Below, piece after piece: positions 11,587-24,019 of a stretch of 64,000 nt of DNA; the stretch's first letter is position 1, and every line of letters starts with the position of its first letter. The notes beneath the pieces are model-generated. The model saw only the letters and a list, made by a program, of their open reading frames with translations. It was not told where the DNA came from and did no database searches. A program made the translations under genes and the position numbers. The stretch is from Corinectria fuckeliana (Eukaryota > Ascomycota > Sordariomycetes > Hypocreales > Nectriaceae): assembly GCA_019137255.1 (NCBI GenBank), contig WPDH01000220.1, positions 124,001 to 188,000 of the forward strand. The letters run 5' to 3'.

Positions 11587-14265
11587 ATGGACGACTTCCC
11601 CCCGAATGCTGGCGGTTTCCGCTCTGCGCCCCCGGTGCGTGACGACGCGTCCATGAGCTCCGAAGGCGACCTGCCTCCGCCAGAGAACCCCAATGAGATT
11701 GTGACGGTTGCGCCCAAGGAGCGGTTTCGACTGGGCTACTTCGATGTCATGTGCCTGGTGATGAACCGGATGATTGGTAAGTCACGAGCGCTGTCGATGC
11801 GGAAGAGCCAGACGTGGAGCCTTGTCGTTTTTGTTTTGTCAAGAAGGGGAGAGACTGAGGGTGAAGTCGAAGTCGAAGTCGGAGTCGACGTCCATGTCGA
11901 TGTTGAGTTGAGGTTGGTTTTATGGTTGGGTCGTGCTTAAAAGGATGTTTGGCAACCACCCAAGTGGGGACTGGTTTGTCGAGGAAGGAACTACATCCCA
12001 CGCGGATCTTAGTCAACAGTCAGTCTGGAGAGATTATGTTGACTGATCATGGAGACTTGACGCCAATTGTTGGTTCATGTCTACCAGCTATGCACAAGTT
12101 GTTGCGGAAACCGAGACAAGGAGGGAATCCCGATCTCGGTTGTGTCCGCAGATGTCGTTGAACTTCTACATCAGTCGCTTCAACACCAAGAATAACAAAG
12201 AGTCAAGCCACTAACACCACCACCCTGCTACGTAGGAACCGGCATCTTCAACATGCCCCAGCGCGTCATGCAGGGCACCCACTCCACCGGCGCTTCTCTC
12301 CTCCTCTGGTTCGCAGGCATCATCTACTGCCTCTCCGGGATGCACGTCTACATCGAGTACGGCCTCAACGTCCCGCGCTACACCATCCACGGCATCGAAC
12401 AGAGCATCCCCCGCAGCGGCGGCGACCTCAACTACCTCCAGTACGTCTACCGCAAGCCTGCCTACCGCAAAGACACGGTCCTGCTCAGCACCTGTCTCTG
12501 GGGCATCGCCTTTATTGCCCTCGGCAACATGGCCGGCAACTCCATCAGCTTTGCCATCCGAGTCCTCCGGGCCGCCGATGTCGACCCGAGTAACGGCGCC
12601 GTCAGGGGCATTGCCATTGCTGTTGCGACCTTTACCTGCTTCATCCACACCTTCTCTCGTCGGGGCGGCATCCTTCTCAACAACGTACTGGCCATTATCA
12701 AGGTGATGACCCTCCTGCTCATCATTGTCACCGCCATCATCGTCGGCGCCGGCGGCTTGAAGAAGACGGATGACATCATCACCGAAAACACCAGCTCCAA
12801 AAATGCATTCGCTGGCGCCTCGACGGACGCAAACGGATATGCCCAAGCCTTCCTCGCCATCATTTTCACCTTTTCAGGCTTTGAGCAGCCCAACTATGTC
12901 ATGGGCGAAATCAGTCGGCCCAGGAGGAAACACCCCATTGCCACAATTCTGGGCGTTTCCATTGTGGTTCTGCTCTACATGGCCGTCAACATCTCCTATG
13001 TAAGTCTTCGCTTCAATCTTCCAGCCCAGGCTTGATCACTGACGTGGCTGTAGATGGTTGTCGTTCCCAAGGCGGAACAAATCTCGTACGAAGGCGGCGT
13101 GGCTCAACGCTTCTTCGAGTTGACCCTTGGGCGTGTAGCTGACGATAAAACGGGCGTTCGAATCTTCAACGCCTTCCTAGCCATCGCGAGTCTGGGGAAT
13201 ATCATTGTCATGACCTACACGGCAGCTCGCGTCAAGCAGGAAATCGCCAAGGAGGGCATCATCCCCTGGGCCAAGTTCTTCGCCCAGGACACAGACATGT
13301 CCCTCGGCCGAGTGCTGAGCTGGTTCCAGAAGAAAGGCTGGTTCAGCTCCATCCTCCGCATCCGCTGGTTCTCCCCCGAGGAGCACTCGGAGCGGACGCC
13401 CGTGGGAGCCTTCGTCCTGCATCTCGCCTCATGCCTCATTCTTGTCTTCGCCACCTGGGGGATGAAGCCCGATGACGCCTACACGCTGCTCAGCAACCTG
13501 GGCGCATACACCATCAACGCCTTCTTTGGCACATTCCTAGGCCTTGGCATTCTGATCCTGCGTCTCAGAGGACCGCCTGTCACGCCCGAGGTTGACAGCA
13601 TCCACAGCCAGTCCGCGGCGCCGTTGACCTGGCGCGAGATGACGGGCAAGCACATCAACCCGGCCCTCAGCGTCACCTGCGCGACCATATACATAGTCGG
13701 CGGCCTCTGGCCCGTCGTCAACACGTGGATCAAGCCGACCAGCGACATCACGCAGACGATCAAGTGGTGGCTCGTGCCCACCATCTCGTGGGCCATCATC
13801 GTCAGCGGCATCGTGTGGTTCCTCGGCTTCGTGGGGGTGGCACGGCGGACGTACCGAAACCACCACAAGGTCTTCGTCGTCGAGAAGCAGCCACATTTCG
13901 AGCACGCCAATAGCTTCGCCTCGCCGGATGACAAGGAGGGCCGTGGGAGCGGTGGGCTTGTGCTTGTCCACGAGACAGTGTATCTGAGCTGGGTCGGAAA
14001 GGAGACGCTGAGGGAGAGGAGGCCGGAGCACATGGTGTTCGACGACGGCATGGATGAGCAGCCCGTGAAAGGAATGGATCCTTATGTGGGAACTGACTTT
14101 GACGGACTCTTCCAAGGACAGCAGCAGCAGCAATATCATCATGACCCATACCCTCAGCAGCAACAGCAACAGCATCATCACCAACATCAGCAGCATCAGC
14201 AGCAATACCAACATGAACTCGACCAAGGATACGGGACGGGATTTAGGCCTTCGGAATTGAATTAG
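11587..14265 (+). CDS. Amino acid permease, APC/LAT type, MUP1 (high-affinity methionine permease)-like
   Basis: Model: join(11587..11776, 12236..12999, 13054..14265), 721 residues. Intron 1 is long (459 nt, GTAAGT..GTAG). Joining restores NRMIGTGIFNMPQRVM, the conserved first helix of this family, where TGIF contacts the substrate. Intron 2 (54 nt) lies after NISY. About 12 membrane segments follow, with motifs SGGDLNYLQYVYRKP, LGNMAGNSISFA and FSGFEQPNYVMGEI. These are typical of fungal MUP1-like transporters of the APC superfamily, which import methionine and other amino acids at the plasma membrane. The cytosolic tail ends in a Gln/His-rich low-complexity tract (about residues 670-710). 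Substrate is inferred from family only. Confidence 0.9.
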
Positions 14266-14897
14266 TGGGAAAGGGGATATGATACCAATTGCATGAATTA
14301 TTGAATTAGATTTAGGATATCACAAGTATGAATGACTACCTACCTAGTCATATCTTCGCCTACCTCTGGGAACCATCATCCACAAGCTCGCTGAAACAAG
14401 AGCAGCCTCTGAATTAATGGCAACATCCTGTACCAGATGTAGCTGTTCAATCGATAGAGCCACATGGGTCACTAAGTAGGTATGTGCCAAAAGTCGAAGG
14501 TCCCAGCTCCCAACGCTCGTACGGAGACTAAATGGGCCAGCAAGAGTTTCTTTCAACATGCATTTTGCCTCGCTCAGCCTACGCAACCCACATCCCATCA
14601 ACCCACCGAAATAGTTATGAACATGAAGAGGAGTGCGACAAGCACAAGTGCAACAATAAAGTAACGACAAATCAGAAAAGCAAGAGTGACGCCGCGCTGA
14701 TCTCCAACTCGCCTTTTCGCGTATCCGCCGGTGACCCGATATCCATATTCTACTTAGATACAATTCTTTCCTTCCTCCCGGCCTGCCATTTTGACAAGAA
14801 GCGCCGTGCTGCCTTTGAAGTACTAAATTATTCCTTTTTCCCGGGGGAGCCTCCCGTATTCGCCGATGAAAATAGGTTTGTCGCATGGTGGATTGGC
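14266..14897. other. Convergent 3' intergenic region
   Basis: This spacer lies between the stop codons of the amino acid permease (plus) and CET1 (minus). It is AT-rich in part and shows no coding pattern. Confidence 0.55.
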
Positions 14898-17593
14898 TCA
14901 GGGCATGCCTTGGGCTTTGCGGGCTAGGACGCGAACGTTATCGACAAAGCCCTCGACGAGCTCTTGGTACCGATGCGGTGCGCCACCAATGGCCTTGCGG
15001 CCCTGGTCGATGGTAATTGCGGGTGACAGCTCGATCTCCAACTCATGTTGTTTGTCCACCCTCTGGGCGCCCTGCAAACCGTTAGCAACCATTGGTCTAG
15101 AATCAGGCTGGATCGAGGCTTGAGTTACCCCTGGGCCGGTTGTTAAGTGCGTGACCTGGGTGAGGTCGATCTGATAATGACCATGCGTATAACTGAGCCG
15201 GTCCTTGTTACGGTCAGGCTGTCGTTCCGCTTGGCCTGTCGAGAACTGCTCCAGCTCTTCCACTGAGCCATCCCAATCCATCTCAAGGTTGATGCTGATG
15301 CGACAGTCCATGGGACACATGGGCATATGTAGGTTGATGTCCGCCACGCGCGCCTTGATGATCTTGTTAAGAATCTCGCGCGACTTTTGATCGTATGTCA
15401 CTCGCACGCGGACATTTCTGCTCTTCGACCCGAGGCGCGCACGCATACAGCCAGGAAGTCGACCCTGGAGGTCCGGCGGGAGTTCGAAAAAGCGGTCAAT
15501 CTCGCGACGATGCTTGTAGTGGACTTGAACGCGGTTGTTGCCGCCGGGTGCCCGGGGGTCGGTCTGGATGACCATCTGGTTTAGGAAGTCGTTGAAGTAC
15601 TTGTGATGGGCCTGGGGATTGTCAGTCATGGAGTCCTCGTGGTCCTTAGGGTCTTGATGTTGAGACTTACCTCAGTCATGGTGCTTCTGAAAGCGATGCG
15701 ACCGTTGTCGTGGAGGACACACTCGGAATCGAGAAACCTGTCCACTCGCTGGTTCGTGTCCTTGTCGACGAGGATGCCCAGCTTGGCCTCAATTTCAAAT
15801 TGGATCCCTCGGCTGACAATTTCTTGCATATCTTCATTGTTAATAACGTGGATGAACAAGAAATCGGCCACGGTCTTGGACATTTCCTCATACGGCTTAA
15901 CGCCTGTAATGCTTGCCTCCCAAGGACCGAGAATGTCCTGGGGACCTGGCTCGGCAGGAGAAGGCTGGCTGTGGCTGGCCTGGTGGGATCTCGTCGTCTC
16001 GGGGGATGCATGGCGACTTGGGCGAGCGCTGCCATCATGCTTGCCATTCACGGGCACATGGGCTCTTTTTTGCAATACGAAATTAGGGTGATTCGGCATT
16101 GACTTGCCCAAGGTCCGGGCGCTCTGGGCCCAAACCGGCGGTTTAGTTCGAGGGAGGCGCCTTTTTCGCGCCATGACCGGGGAGCTTGATGACTCCGACC
16201 CACGGGTTTGGCTGGGGATGTGGTCTCCGTTGACCTCGGCGGGTGGAGGGCGAGTTTGCCTATGCTCAAGCTCCTTGGGGCTCAGGTCTCGATCCTCCAG
16301 TTTTCGCTTCGCTGGGGTGACTGCTCTGTTAGAGTCAATTACCATGGCCTGGGGAGTAGGGCCGACTCTGCTCTCTATCTCGACAGATAACGGAGGGAAG
16401 TCCGAGTTGCTCTGTAGCGACGGCACGCGAGTCTTGGGACTGACAGATGCGCTGAGTTCTCGTTCGCTGTGGGACTGGGGTCGTTGATGGATCTCGGGAG
16501 CAGGTGACTCGTAGCTCGTAGAAATACGTCTAGCAGGCGGTGGAGGCAGAGGAGGCGAGGCTTGTGCTTGTGCTTGTGCTTGTGCTTGCGCGACTTGAGC
16601 ACCAGCGGCGAGGGAAAGCCTCTGCTGGTAAGGGCTTGGCGGCTGCGCGTAGCTACCCACAACCGAAGACTGCCTTGACGCGGCGGACAAAGGCAGACCG
16701 ACAGGAGTAGGCGGCTGGGAGGGCGGGCGGTTATATTCACCGGGAGGAGGACGCGACGCGGCAATGGGACTGCCCTGGGCGTAGGATGGCCCGTATTGAT
16801 GTTGACTTTGAGCTGAGGTGGGTGTAGGAGTGGAGTGAGTTGACTGGGAGCGCTGGTGGATGTATGAATGAGAGTTGGCGGCAGAACCGATAGGTGGTGT
16901 CTGTGGGACGGGGTGCGGCCCTTGTTGCATATATGGACCCGAGGCGTGACCCGGGGGAACGCCCTGAGGACCTTGAGAGAAGCTTTCGCGTCGCTGGGGT
17001 TGATATTGCGCGGGCGGATATTGATGGCGCTGCACGGGGCTGCTCACCTCGGGGGGAGGTTGCGAGGGAGGAAAGGGAAATCCGGCGCCTACTGGGGCGC
17101 CAGACGGTGTCGTCGCGGGTCGGTACGGGGCGGGGCCGCTGGGGGATCGCACATCGTGAAACGAACCAGCGGACTGGAGTTGTGGCGGCGCAGGACGTCC
17201 GGGATACGGCCCAGGAGTTTGGTAGGGAGAGGGTGGGGGATACGCGTTGGACGGGGGAGGTTGTTGAAGTTGGTGTTGGAGCTGGTGTTGTGGTGGAGAG
17301 GCGTGCTGCTGTTGTGGGTGCTGCTGCTGCGGGTGCTTTGGATGCTGGTGATGAGGATGGGGAGGATACTCTTGCGGTGCCGGCTTGCCTGGCGATGGTT
17401 GAGGCGGCGGGCGGCCGTAGTCGCGGTATGCGTACTGGGCAGGACTCTGTGAGGGACGAGGCTGAGGCTGCTGGTGGTGATGCAGCTGCTCTTGCGGTCG
17501 CGGGGGCGGCGGCTGTTGCTTAGGCGTCGGGGGTGCTTTGGCGAGGCCGCGATCACCGTTGTCCGAGGTGTTAAGGACAGATCGAAGATCCAT
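14898..17593 (-). CDS. CET1: mRNA-capping enzyme subunit beta (RNA 5'-triphosphatase)
   Basis: Model: complement(join(14898..15071, 15129..15611, 15671..17593)), 859 residues. The protein removes the gamma phosphate of nascent pre-mRNA in the nucleus, the first capping step, and belongs to the metal-dependent tunnel triphosphatases. Residues 1 to about 360 are Pro/Gln/His-rich and probably disordered, with an (AQ)n run. The catalytic domain starts around GPWEASITGVKPYEEMSKTV. Both glutamate motifs that hold the metal are visible: FEIEAKLG and HELEIELS. Other family strands are RVDRFLDSECV and DCRISINLEMDW. The 3' intron (15072-15128, 57 nt) has GTAACT, GCTAAC and TTGCAG, but it is stop-free and in frame, so retention would only add 19 residues. 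Splicing gives TTGPGGAQRVDKQHELEIEL, which fits the family better. Confidence 0.92.
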
Positions 17594-20036
17594 CGTGGAT
17601 GGCTTGGGGCTGGGCGTGGGCGGTTGGGTTGGACGAGGAGCAATGGGCGTTGGAGTCGGGGTCGTGCCGTGCCCGACGACAACGTATGTCCAGGCGGCGC
17701 CTTGCGAGACGGAGACGGGGACGGAGGTGGAGGCGGCGTCGGGTCAATGTCAAGGGCAATGGCAATGGAGCGTCTCGCATCAAATTACGGACGCGGACGC
17801 GACAAGATCGCAGCCGGAAGAGGCGAGCGTGGGATGCGGAAGCAGATGGACCACGTCGAGCCACGAGTGCGGGCGTCGCTGTCGTCGCGCGGAGGAGATG
17901 GAGGCTGCGTCGCAAGCGGACATGGATGAGTGTTGCACCCTTCACGCCGCCATGGCGAGGCTGCAATAGCTGTCGATGTCGATTGACGCCTGCTGGTCGG
18001 AAGACGGACGACAGGTTGCGCGGGCAGCGGATGAAAAGAGGGAGTCGCGCGCGCGGGACACTTGGTCGTTAGATGGCCATGCCCCGGGCTAGTTGGGGAT
18101 TTTTCAGCGCTTTTGTGTCTTGACGTTTCCAAAGAGACAAAGAAAGAGAGACGAGGCGGAGTCTAAGCCAACAACCAGTGCAGGGGTGTGTGTCGCAATG
18201 AATACCGAGTGAGGGAGACGGGGGGAGGACCTTTTTTTTCTTATCCATGTTGGAGCTGAGCGGTACTTGTAACGATCGTCACGCTAGTATGGGAGGCACA
18301 GGTACCTCCGATCAATAGGCTGGAGGCTGGAGCCCCAACTGACTTGAATAAGGCAACCCGACACCATCCCCAGCCGGGCAGTTTCCAGGGGCGCATACCG
18401 GCTAGCACGAGCACTGTGAGCACGGGAGACCGGGCACCACCTCCAGCTCTGCCAGTCTTTTCCTAGCCGGCACTTGGCAACCTCGTAGGGCACCCTAGGG
18501 CCAGGGACTAGAGATGCACGATCCCCAGCCCTGAAGGCCAGGAATGCATTTCTCAGGAAACGCCTTAGTGGACGATGCTGCGTACAGCTTGGGCTCGCTC
18601 GCTTGCATTCAGCCTTGTTGAAATCCTCCTGGTAGTACTTCGTACGTCGAACGTCTTCTGGCTCACCACTCTCCATTCGCCAGAGCTGTCTGCCTCCATG
18701 CCATGCTCTGGGGACCGAGGCTGGTTTCATTGTTGTCTCTTCTTTCTTTTTCTTGTGCGTGTGTTTGTGCGTGTGTGTGTGTGCGTGCGCTTGTGTAGTC
18801 ACATGTATGTCTCGTGTTACACGGCAGAGTACAATTGAGTCCAACTCCAGTCCAGCCCAGCCCACGTTGTCTTTGCAATGCGCCATCCGTCTCTGGCATG
18901 GCCGTGTCTGCCACGTACGCCGAGTTGACCTGCTCCCGATGCCAAGGTCCGCCGTTAAGATGAGCTACAGGTAGTTACCCGACCCGCCTCTCTGCGCTGA
19001 AACGAAACGGATCCGTCGTTGGTTGCCGGCGTCTCTGGCAGATTGCAGGTACATCCCGAGATGCCTGCGTTTTGCGATTGCGATTGCGATTGCTTTTGCT
19101 ATTCAGGGAGGATGTGATTGCGACACGTCGGTCCATCCAATTGGCTCTGTCCAATGCGCCCTGCCTACATAGTAAGAAGCCATCTACCGACTTGCCACCC
19201 TCCAGAGCGTCACCAAGTAAGTACAGACTAAGAAGTCACGGCATCGGTACTCGCTGTCCGAGAATGGGATGCATGGTCGGCTCTAGAAGGTTCCGGATGT
19301 GCAACTCACCTCTGTGAGGGTGAGACTGTGGCCCTACAAAGTACAATGGCCAAGAAACGGATCCAACGGTGGCTCACAGGGCCCATGTCGTGTTTTCGAA
19401 CCATTGTACCCGTAGTGCAAGGTCGACGAACCTTTGATCGGCTAGCGCATAATTCGCCGTCGAGTAAACTATCACGTGCTGATTGATATGCCCGAAAGAC
19501 AGTTCACAACCTCACGTAGCGAGGGCCGCAGGGTGGAGCGGACGGAGGCGGGGCGGATTAGTATTAACCCGCTAATGCACTTCGTAGCAGGCAGAAGCTG
19601 TCCACGTCGCGTCGTCCCGTGCTTCCCCATCCAATTGCGGCTCGCAGATGAGTCAGCCTGTATTAGGTAAGACCCGGCCGCACCTGTCGTACCTGCCTCT
19701 GCCTGGCGGCCCCGGAAGCTCACCCCTGGTCAGTGCGTCGCCTGCAAGGCAGAGCTGTGCCTGACGTGGACCATCTCGAGTTTCCTTCCTAGCAAAACAT
19801 CCACCTCAACAATCGTCTTGCCCTTCTGTCCACCCTCATTGTCTCCGTCTCCCGCATCATCTCGCTGTCTCTTTCTCGACAGCCGCTCGACCCATCAGGC
19901 ATTCTCTCATATGCCCTTGGGCTTGTTCGGAAATCGTCCTTTCGCTTCCAGCCGCCCCCTCCTGACCATCGAGTCGCCTCTCGTCCTCCTGCAGAACACA
20001 CTCGCCCGCCCGTCAACTCCGTCGCACACACTCAAG
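17594..20036. promoter_or_regulatory. Divergent spacer between CET1 and RPN2
   Basis: These 2.4 kb should contain the promoters and 5' leaders of CET1 (minus) and RPN2 (plus). The stretch 17594-18130 is GC-rich, so long chance frames are open on both strands, but none has domain-like sequence. A GT-rich tract is at 18754-18796. The last 230 bp are CT-rich, as in fungal 5' UTRs. Confidence 0.5.
18754..18796. repeat. Imperfect GT/GC dinucleotide tract
   Basis: About 43 bp of alternating GT with a few GC and TT interruptions lie in the CET1/RPN2 intergenic region. It is a simple-sequence repeat of no coding value. Confidence 0.85.
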
Positions 20037-23000
20037 ATGCCTGGACTCGTGTCCGCGACCGGCGTCCTCGCCTTTCTTGCCGATGAAGAGCCCGAACTCA
20101 AGGTCTTCGCCCTCCAGACCCTCAACGACGACATCGACACTGTCTGGACCGAGGTTGCTGCCGCACTGAGCGACATGTGCGTCGCCGATTCCGTTTCGCT
20201 GCCTTCGTCCCCGGTTTGCTGACTCTCTCTAGCGAGGCTCTCTACGAAGACGAGTCGTTCCCCGAACGCCAACTCGCCGCCCTCGTCCTCGCAAAGGTCT
20301 ACTATCACCTCCAGGCCTACAATGACAGCATGGTCTTCGCCCTCGCTGCCGGCGACCTCTTCAAACTCGATGCCCCCGGCGAGTTTGAGGAGACCATCAT
20401 CTCCCGGTGTATCGACCAGTATATTGCCGTGACTGCTGCCAAGAAGTCGTCCCCTCAAGCCTCCAAAAATACCGATCTTCCTGAACTCGCCACCACTTTC
20501 GCGAGCGGATCTGATGGCGCGATCTTGTCACCCACCACACCCTTCTCGCAAACAACCTTGCCTCCCAAGTCTCTACTATCTCGCGATTCCATCGATAATA
20601 ACTTGCTTGAGGCAGCCTTTCAGCCCGCCTTCAAGCAGGGTCGGTCCGGTTCCATCGCTGCGCTCACTGGTCAGGCTACCGATTCTCTGCAAAGGGTTAT
20701 CGACCGTCTGTTTGAGAGTTGTTTGAAGGAGGGTCGATACAGACAGGTGGTCGGTATCGCTGTTGAAGCCAAGAACCTTGAAGTCCTCCGACAGGTCATC
20801 AAGCGTGCCAGTGACGATGAGAAGGGGTCCAAGTCCAAGACCGTAGAGAGTTCACCCGGCCCCGCCGAAGATCTGATGGAGTACGCCTTGAGCATCTGCA
20901 TGGACATTATCCAAGAGCGGAGTTTCCGAACTGAGATTTTGAGGCTGATCCTGGATCTTCTCAACGAGATCCCTAACCCAGATTACTTCGCCATCGCCAA
21001 GTGTGTTGTTTACTTAAACTCGGACGACGAGGCTTCACGAATGCTACAGACCCTCGTGGACAATGGCGACGACTCGTCGATCGCAAACGCCTACCAAATT
21101 GCCTTCGATCTGTACGACAATGGAACCCAGGAGTTCTTGGGCAAGGTTCTGGCTGCTTTGCCTTCTGGTGAGCCCCCCAAGAAGAAGGAGAAGGATGACA
21201 AGGACGATGCTGGCGAGTCTGAACCCCTCCTCGAGGACCAGGAGGGGACTCCTGAGAAGGAGCTTCCCGAGGAGGTGGCCAAGATTTACCGCAACATTCG
21301 CTCCATCCTTGACGGCAGCAAGACCATCAAGTTGAACCTGGAGTTCCTGTATCGAAACAACCGAACCGACCAGAGCATCCTCAACAAAGTGCGCGACAGC
21401 CTAGAGGGCCGCAACTCCATATTTCACACCGCCGTTACCTTCTGCAACGCCTTTATGAACCAAGGCACCACCAACGATAAGTTCTTTCGCGATAACCTGG
21501 AGTGGCTGGGCAAGGCCGTTAACTGGTCCAAATTTACTGCCACGGCCGCCCTCGGTGTTATTCACCGTGGAAACCTATCTCAATCTCGTAAGCTCCTTGA
21601 GCCCTACCTCCCTCGACAAGGTGGCCTCAGCAGCGGCTCCATCTTCAGCCAGGGCGGTGCTCTGTATGCTTACGGTCTTATCCACGCCAACCACGGTGCC
21701 GATGCCTTGGAGTACCTCAAGACCCAGTTCAGCCAGGCAGAGGAGGAGGTTGTTCAACATGGTGGCGCCCTTGGTCTCGGTATCGCCGGTATGGCCACTG
21801 GCGACTGGGAGATTTTTGAGAAGCTAAGGGAAATCCTCTTCCAAGATTCTGCCCTCAACGGCGAGGCCGTCGGTCTGTCCATGGGTCTCATCATGCTAGG
21901 CACCGGGAACGTCAAGGCCCTGGAGGACATGATCACCTACGCGCACGAGACTACCCATGAGAAGATTGTGCGTGGTCTGGCCATTGGTATGGCCCTCATC
22001 ATGTTTGGTCGCCAGGAGGGCGCCGATGTTCTTATCGATGGTCTCCTCAATGACCCCGATCCGACTCTGCGATATGGTGGTATCATGACAGTCGCCCTTG
22101 CCTACTGTGGTACTGGCAGCAACAAAGCGATTCGAAAGCTCCTGCACACCGCTGTCAGCGACGTCAACGACGATGTGCGCCGAATCGCAGTGATGAGTCT
22201 TGGGTTCATTCTCTTCCGCAAGCCAGGTAGCGTCCCCCGCATGGTGGAGCTGCTCTCCGAATCTTACAACCCCCACGTCCGATACGGCTCTGCCATGGCT
22301 CTGGGTATCTCCTGCGCCGGCACCGGGCTAGACGAGGCCATCGACCTCCTTGAGCCCATGATGAAGGACCCCACCGACTTTGTGCGACAAGGTGCTCTCA
22401 TCTCCCTTTCCATGATCATGGTGCAGCAGAACGAAGTCATGAACCCGAAGGTCTCGGCCATCCGCAAGACATTGAAGAAGGTGGTTGGCGATCGACACGA
22501 GGATGCCATGACTAAGTTCGGTGCTGCGCTGGCCCTCGGTATCATCGATGCCGGTGGTCGCAACTGCACCATCGGTCTCCAGACCCAGACTGGCAACCTA
22601 AACATGGCTGGCATTGTGGGTATGGCCGTCTTCACCCAGTACTGGTACTGGTTCCCCTTTACCCATTTCCTGTCTTTGAGCTTCTCGCCCACTTCCATTA
22701 TCGGACTAGACCATGACTTGGAGATTCCCGACTTCAAGTTCCACTGTGCTACGCGCCCCAGCCTGTTCGACTATCCTCCGGAGCAGGAGGCCAAGGCTGA
22801 GGAGGGACCCGCCCTGATCGCCACGGCCATTCTGTCGACCACCGCCCAGGCCAAGCGAAGAGCTCAGAAGAAGGAACGTGCCCAGCGACGCGAGAGCATG
22901 GATATCGATCCCGCCACCGTCCCAAGTGGTGACAAGATGGACTTGGATGAGGAGAAGAAAGAGGAGAAAGTCAAGGAGAAGAAGGACGTCGATGAGAAGG

Positions 23001-23609
23001 ATGGTGCGAGCTCTGCGGACGCGAAGAAGAAGCCCGAGAAGGAGAAGCTTGGCCACGACATCGAGAACATGAGCCGTGTTCTCCCAAGCCAGCTCAAATA
23101 CGTCAGCTTCCCAGCTGGTCGATACAAGCCAGTAAAAAAGGTACGTCTAATATATGGCACAAAGCTCTGACGTGCCCATGAAACTAACACGCACGCAGCC
23201 TACCGGTGGGCCTCTTCTACTCCACGACTCTCAACCCAAAGAGTCGAAAACACTGCTAGAGGAGAAGCTGAAGAAGGTGACGACTGAGAGGGCACCCGTT
23301 GCTGGTCAGCAGAACCGAAGCCCGCGGTTAGCTCGAAGCGGTCAATCTCTGCTCGATGGCCTCGTCGACCCATCGCGTGGTGGATCTAACAGCGCCATGA
23401 TGCAGCAGTTACTTCGTAGCCAGGCCCCTTCTGCGTCGTTCGACCCCCAGACCCCAGGAAGGGGCTCGGGAGCGGCGGCGGCGGCGGGAGTGTTGACGGC
23501 AGTGGATGAGGACGGTGAGGGTGATGAGGAGGCTAAGGTGCCGGGGGAGTTTGAGTATTTCTCCGACGACGACGGCGACGGCGGCTCTGACGACGAGGAC
23601 GACGAGTAA
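20037..23609 (+). CDS. RPN2: 26S proteasome regulatory subunit Rpn2 (PSMD1)
   Basis: Model: join(20037..20176, 20233..23140, 23199..23609), 1152 residues. The intron joins restore AALSDIEALYEDESF and YKPVKKPTGGPLLL. Rpn2 is the large scaffold of the base of the 19S particle, beside Rpn10, Rpn13 and the Rpt ring. The central toroid of proteasome/cyclosome repeats is clear: HGGALGLGIAGMATG, GLAIGMALIMFGRQEGA, YGGIMTVALAYCGTG, RIAVMSLGFILFRKPG, YGSAMALGISCAGTG and FGAALALGIIDAGG. A Lys/Glu-rich insert follows (about residues 920-985), and the C-terminus is acidic (DDDGDGGSDDEDDE). The frame is open upstream to 19818; I chose 20037 because MPGLVSATGVLAFLADEE is the usual N-terminus. It is slightly longer than many fungal orthologues, mainly in the low-complexity tail. 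Confidence 0.96.
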
Positions 23610-24019
23610 GCGCACCGGACGTTTGAATGCGAGTGGATTGTACAATTAGGTCAGCGCGACTGGCAGGAGGGATATGGGAGCTGACGGGAAGGGTTTGTTG
23701 TATATTACGTCTCGGAGGGATGTATTCAAGGACCAAGGGTTAAAGGGTAGAAACTGATCGGGCCTGACGTTGCGGCTGCAGCTGTCTGGGTGCCGATTTC
23801 TAATTTATTTCACCGTTTGTCCGTGCTAATACGAGATTCGCACCGATCAATCGTGAAGTAGTGGTTAGTAGATGTGGGTTTTGTGAAGACTCGCCAGTAC
23901 GTTCCAGGTATTGATTGTTACACGGACACGAAGCCCTCAAGACGGCATACTCTAAAGTGGCCGGCTACTTCCGTAAACTCCGTTGCCAGCTCCGAATCCA
24001 CATGACACAAGGATTGAGG
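23610..24019. other. Convergent 3' intergenic region
   Basis: These 410 bp lie between the stop codons of RPN2 (plus) and the sulfite oxidase gene (minus). They are AT-rich from about 23700 to 23900, as expected of 3' UTRs. Nothing else was seen. Confidence 0.55.

Noticed and set aside
17538..18132. Several overlapping long frames on both strands upstream of CET1
   Set aside because: GC-rich DNA keeps all frames open; the products are Arg/Ser/Pro-rich and low in hydrophobic residues, as expected of non-coding sequence.
19191..19200. GGTGGCAAG on the minus strand, one base off the yeast Rpn4/PACE proteasome box, upstream of RPN2
   Set aside because: It is over 800 bp from the start codon, imperfect and single. 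A one-mismatch 9-mer is expected by chance, and use of PACE boxes in this lineage is not established.
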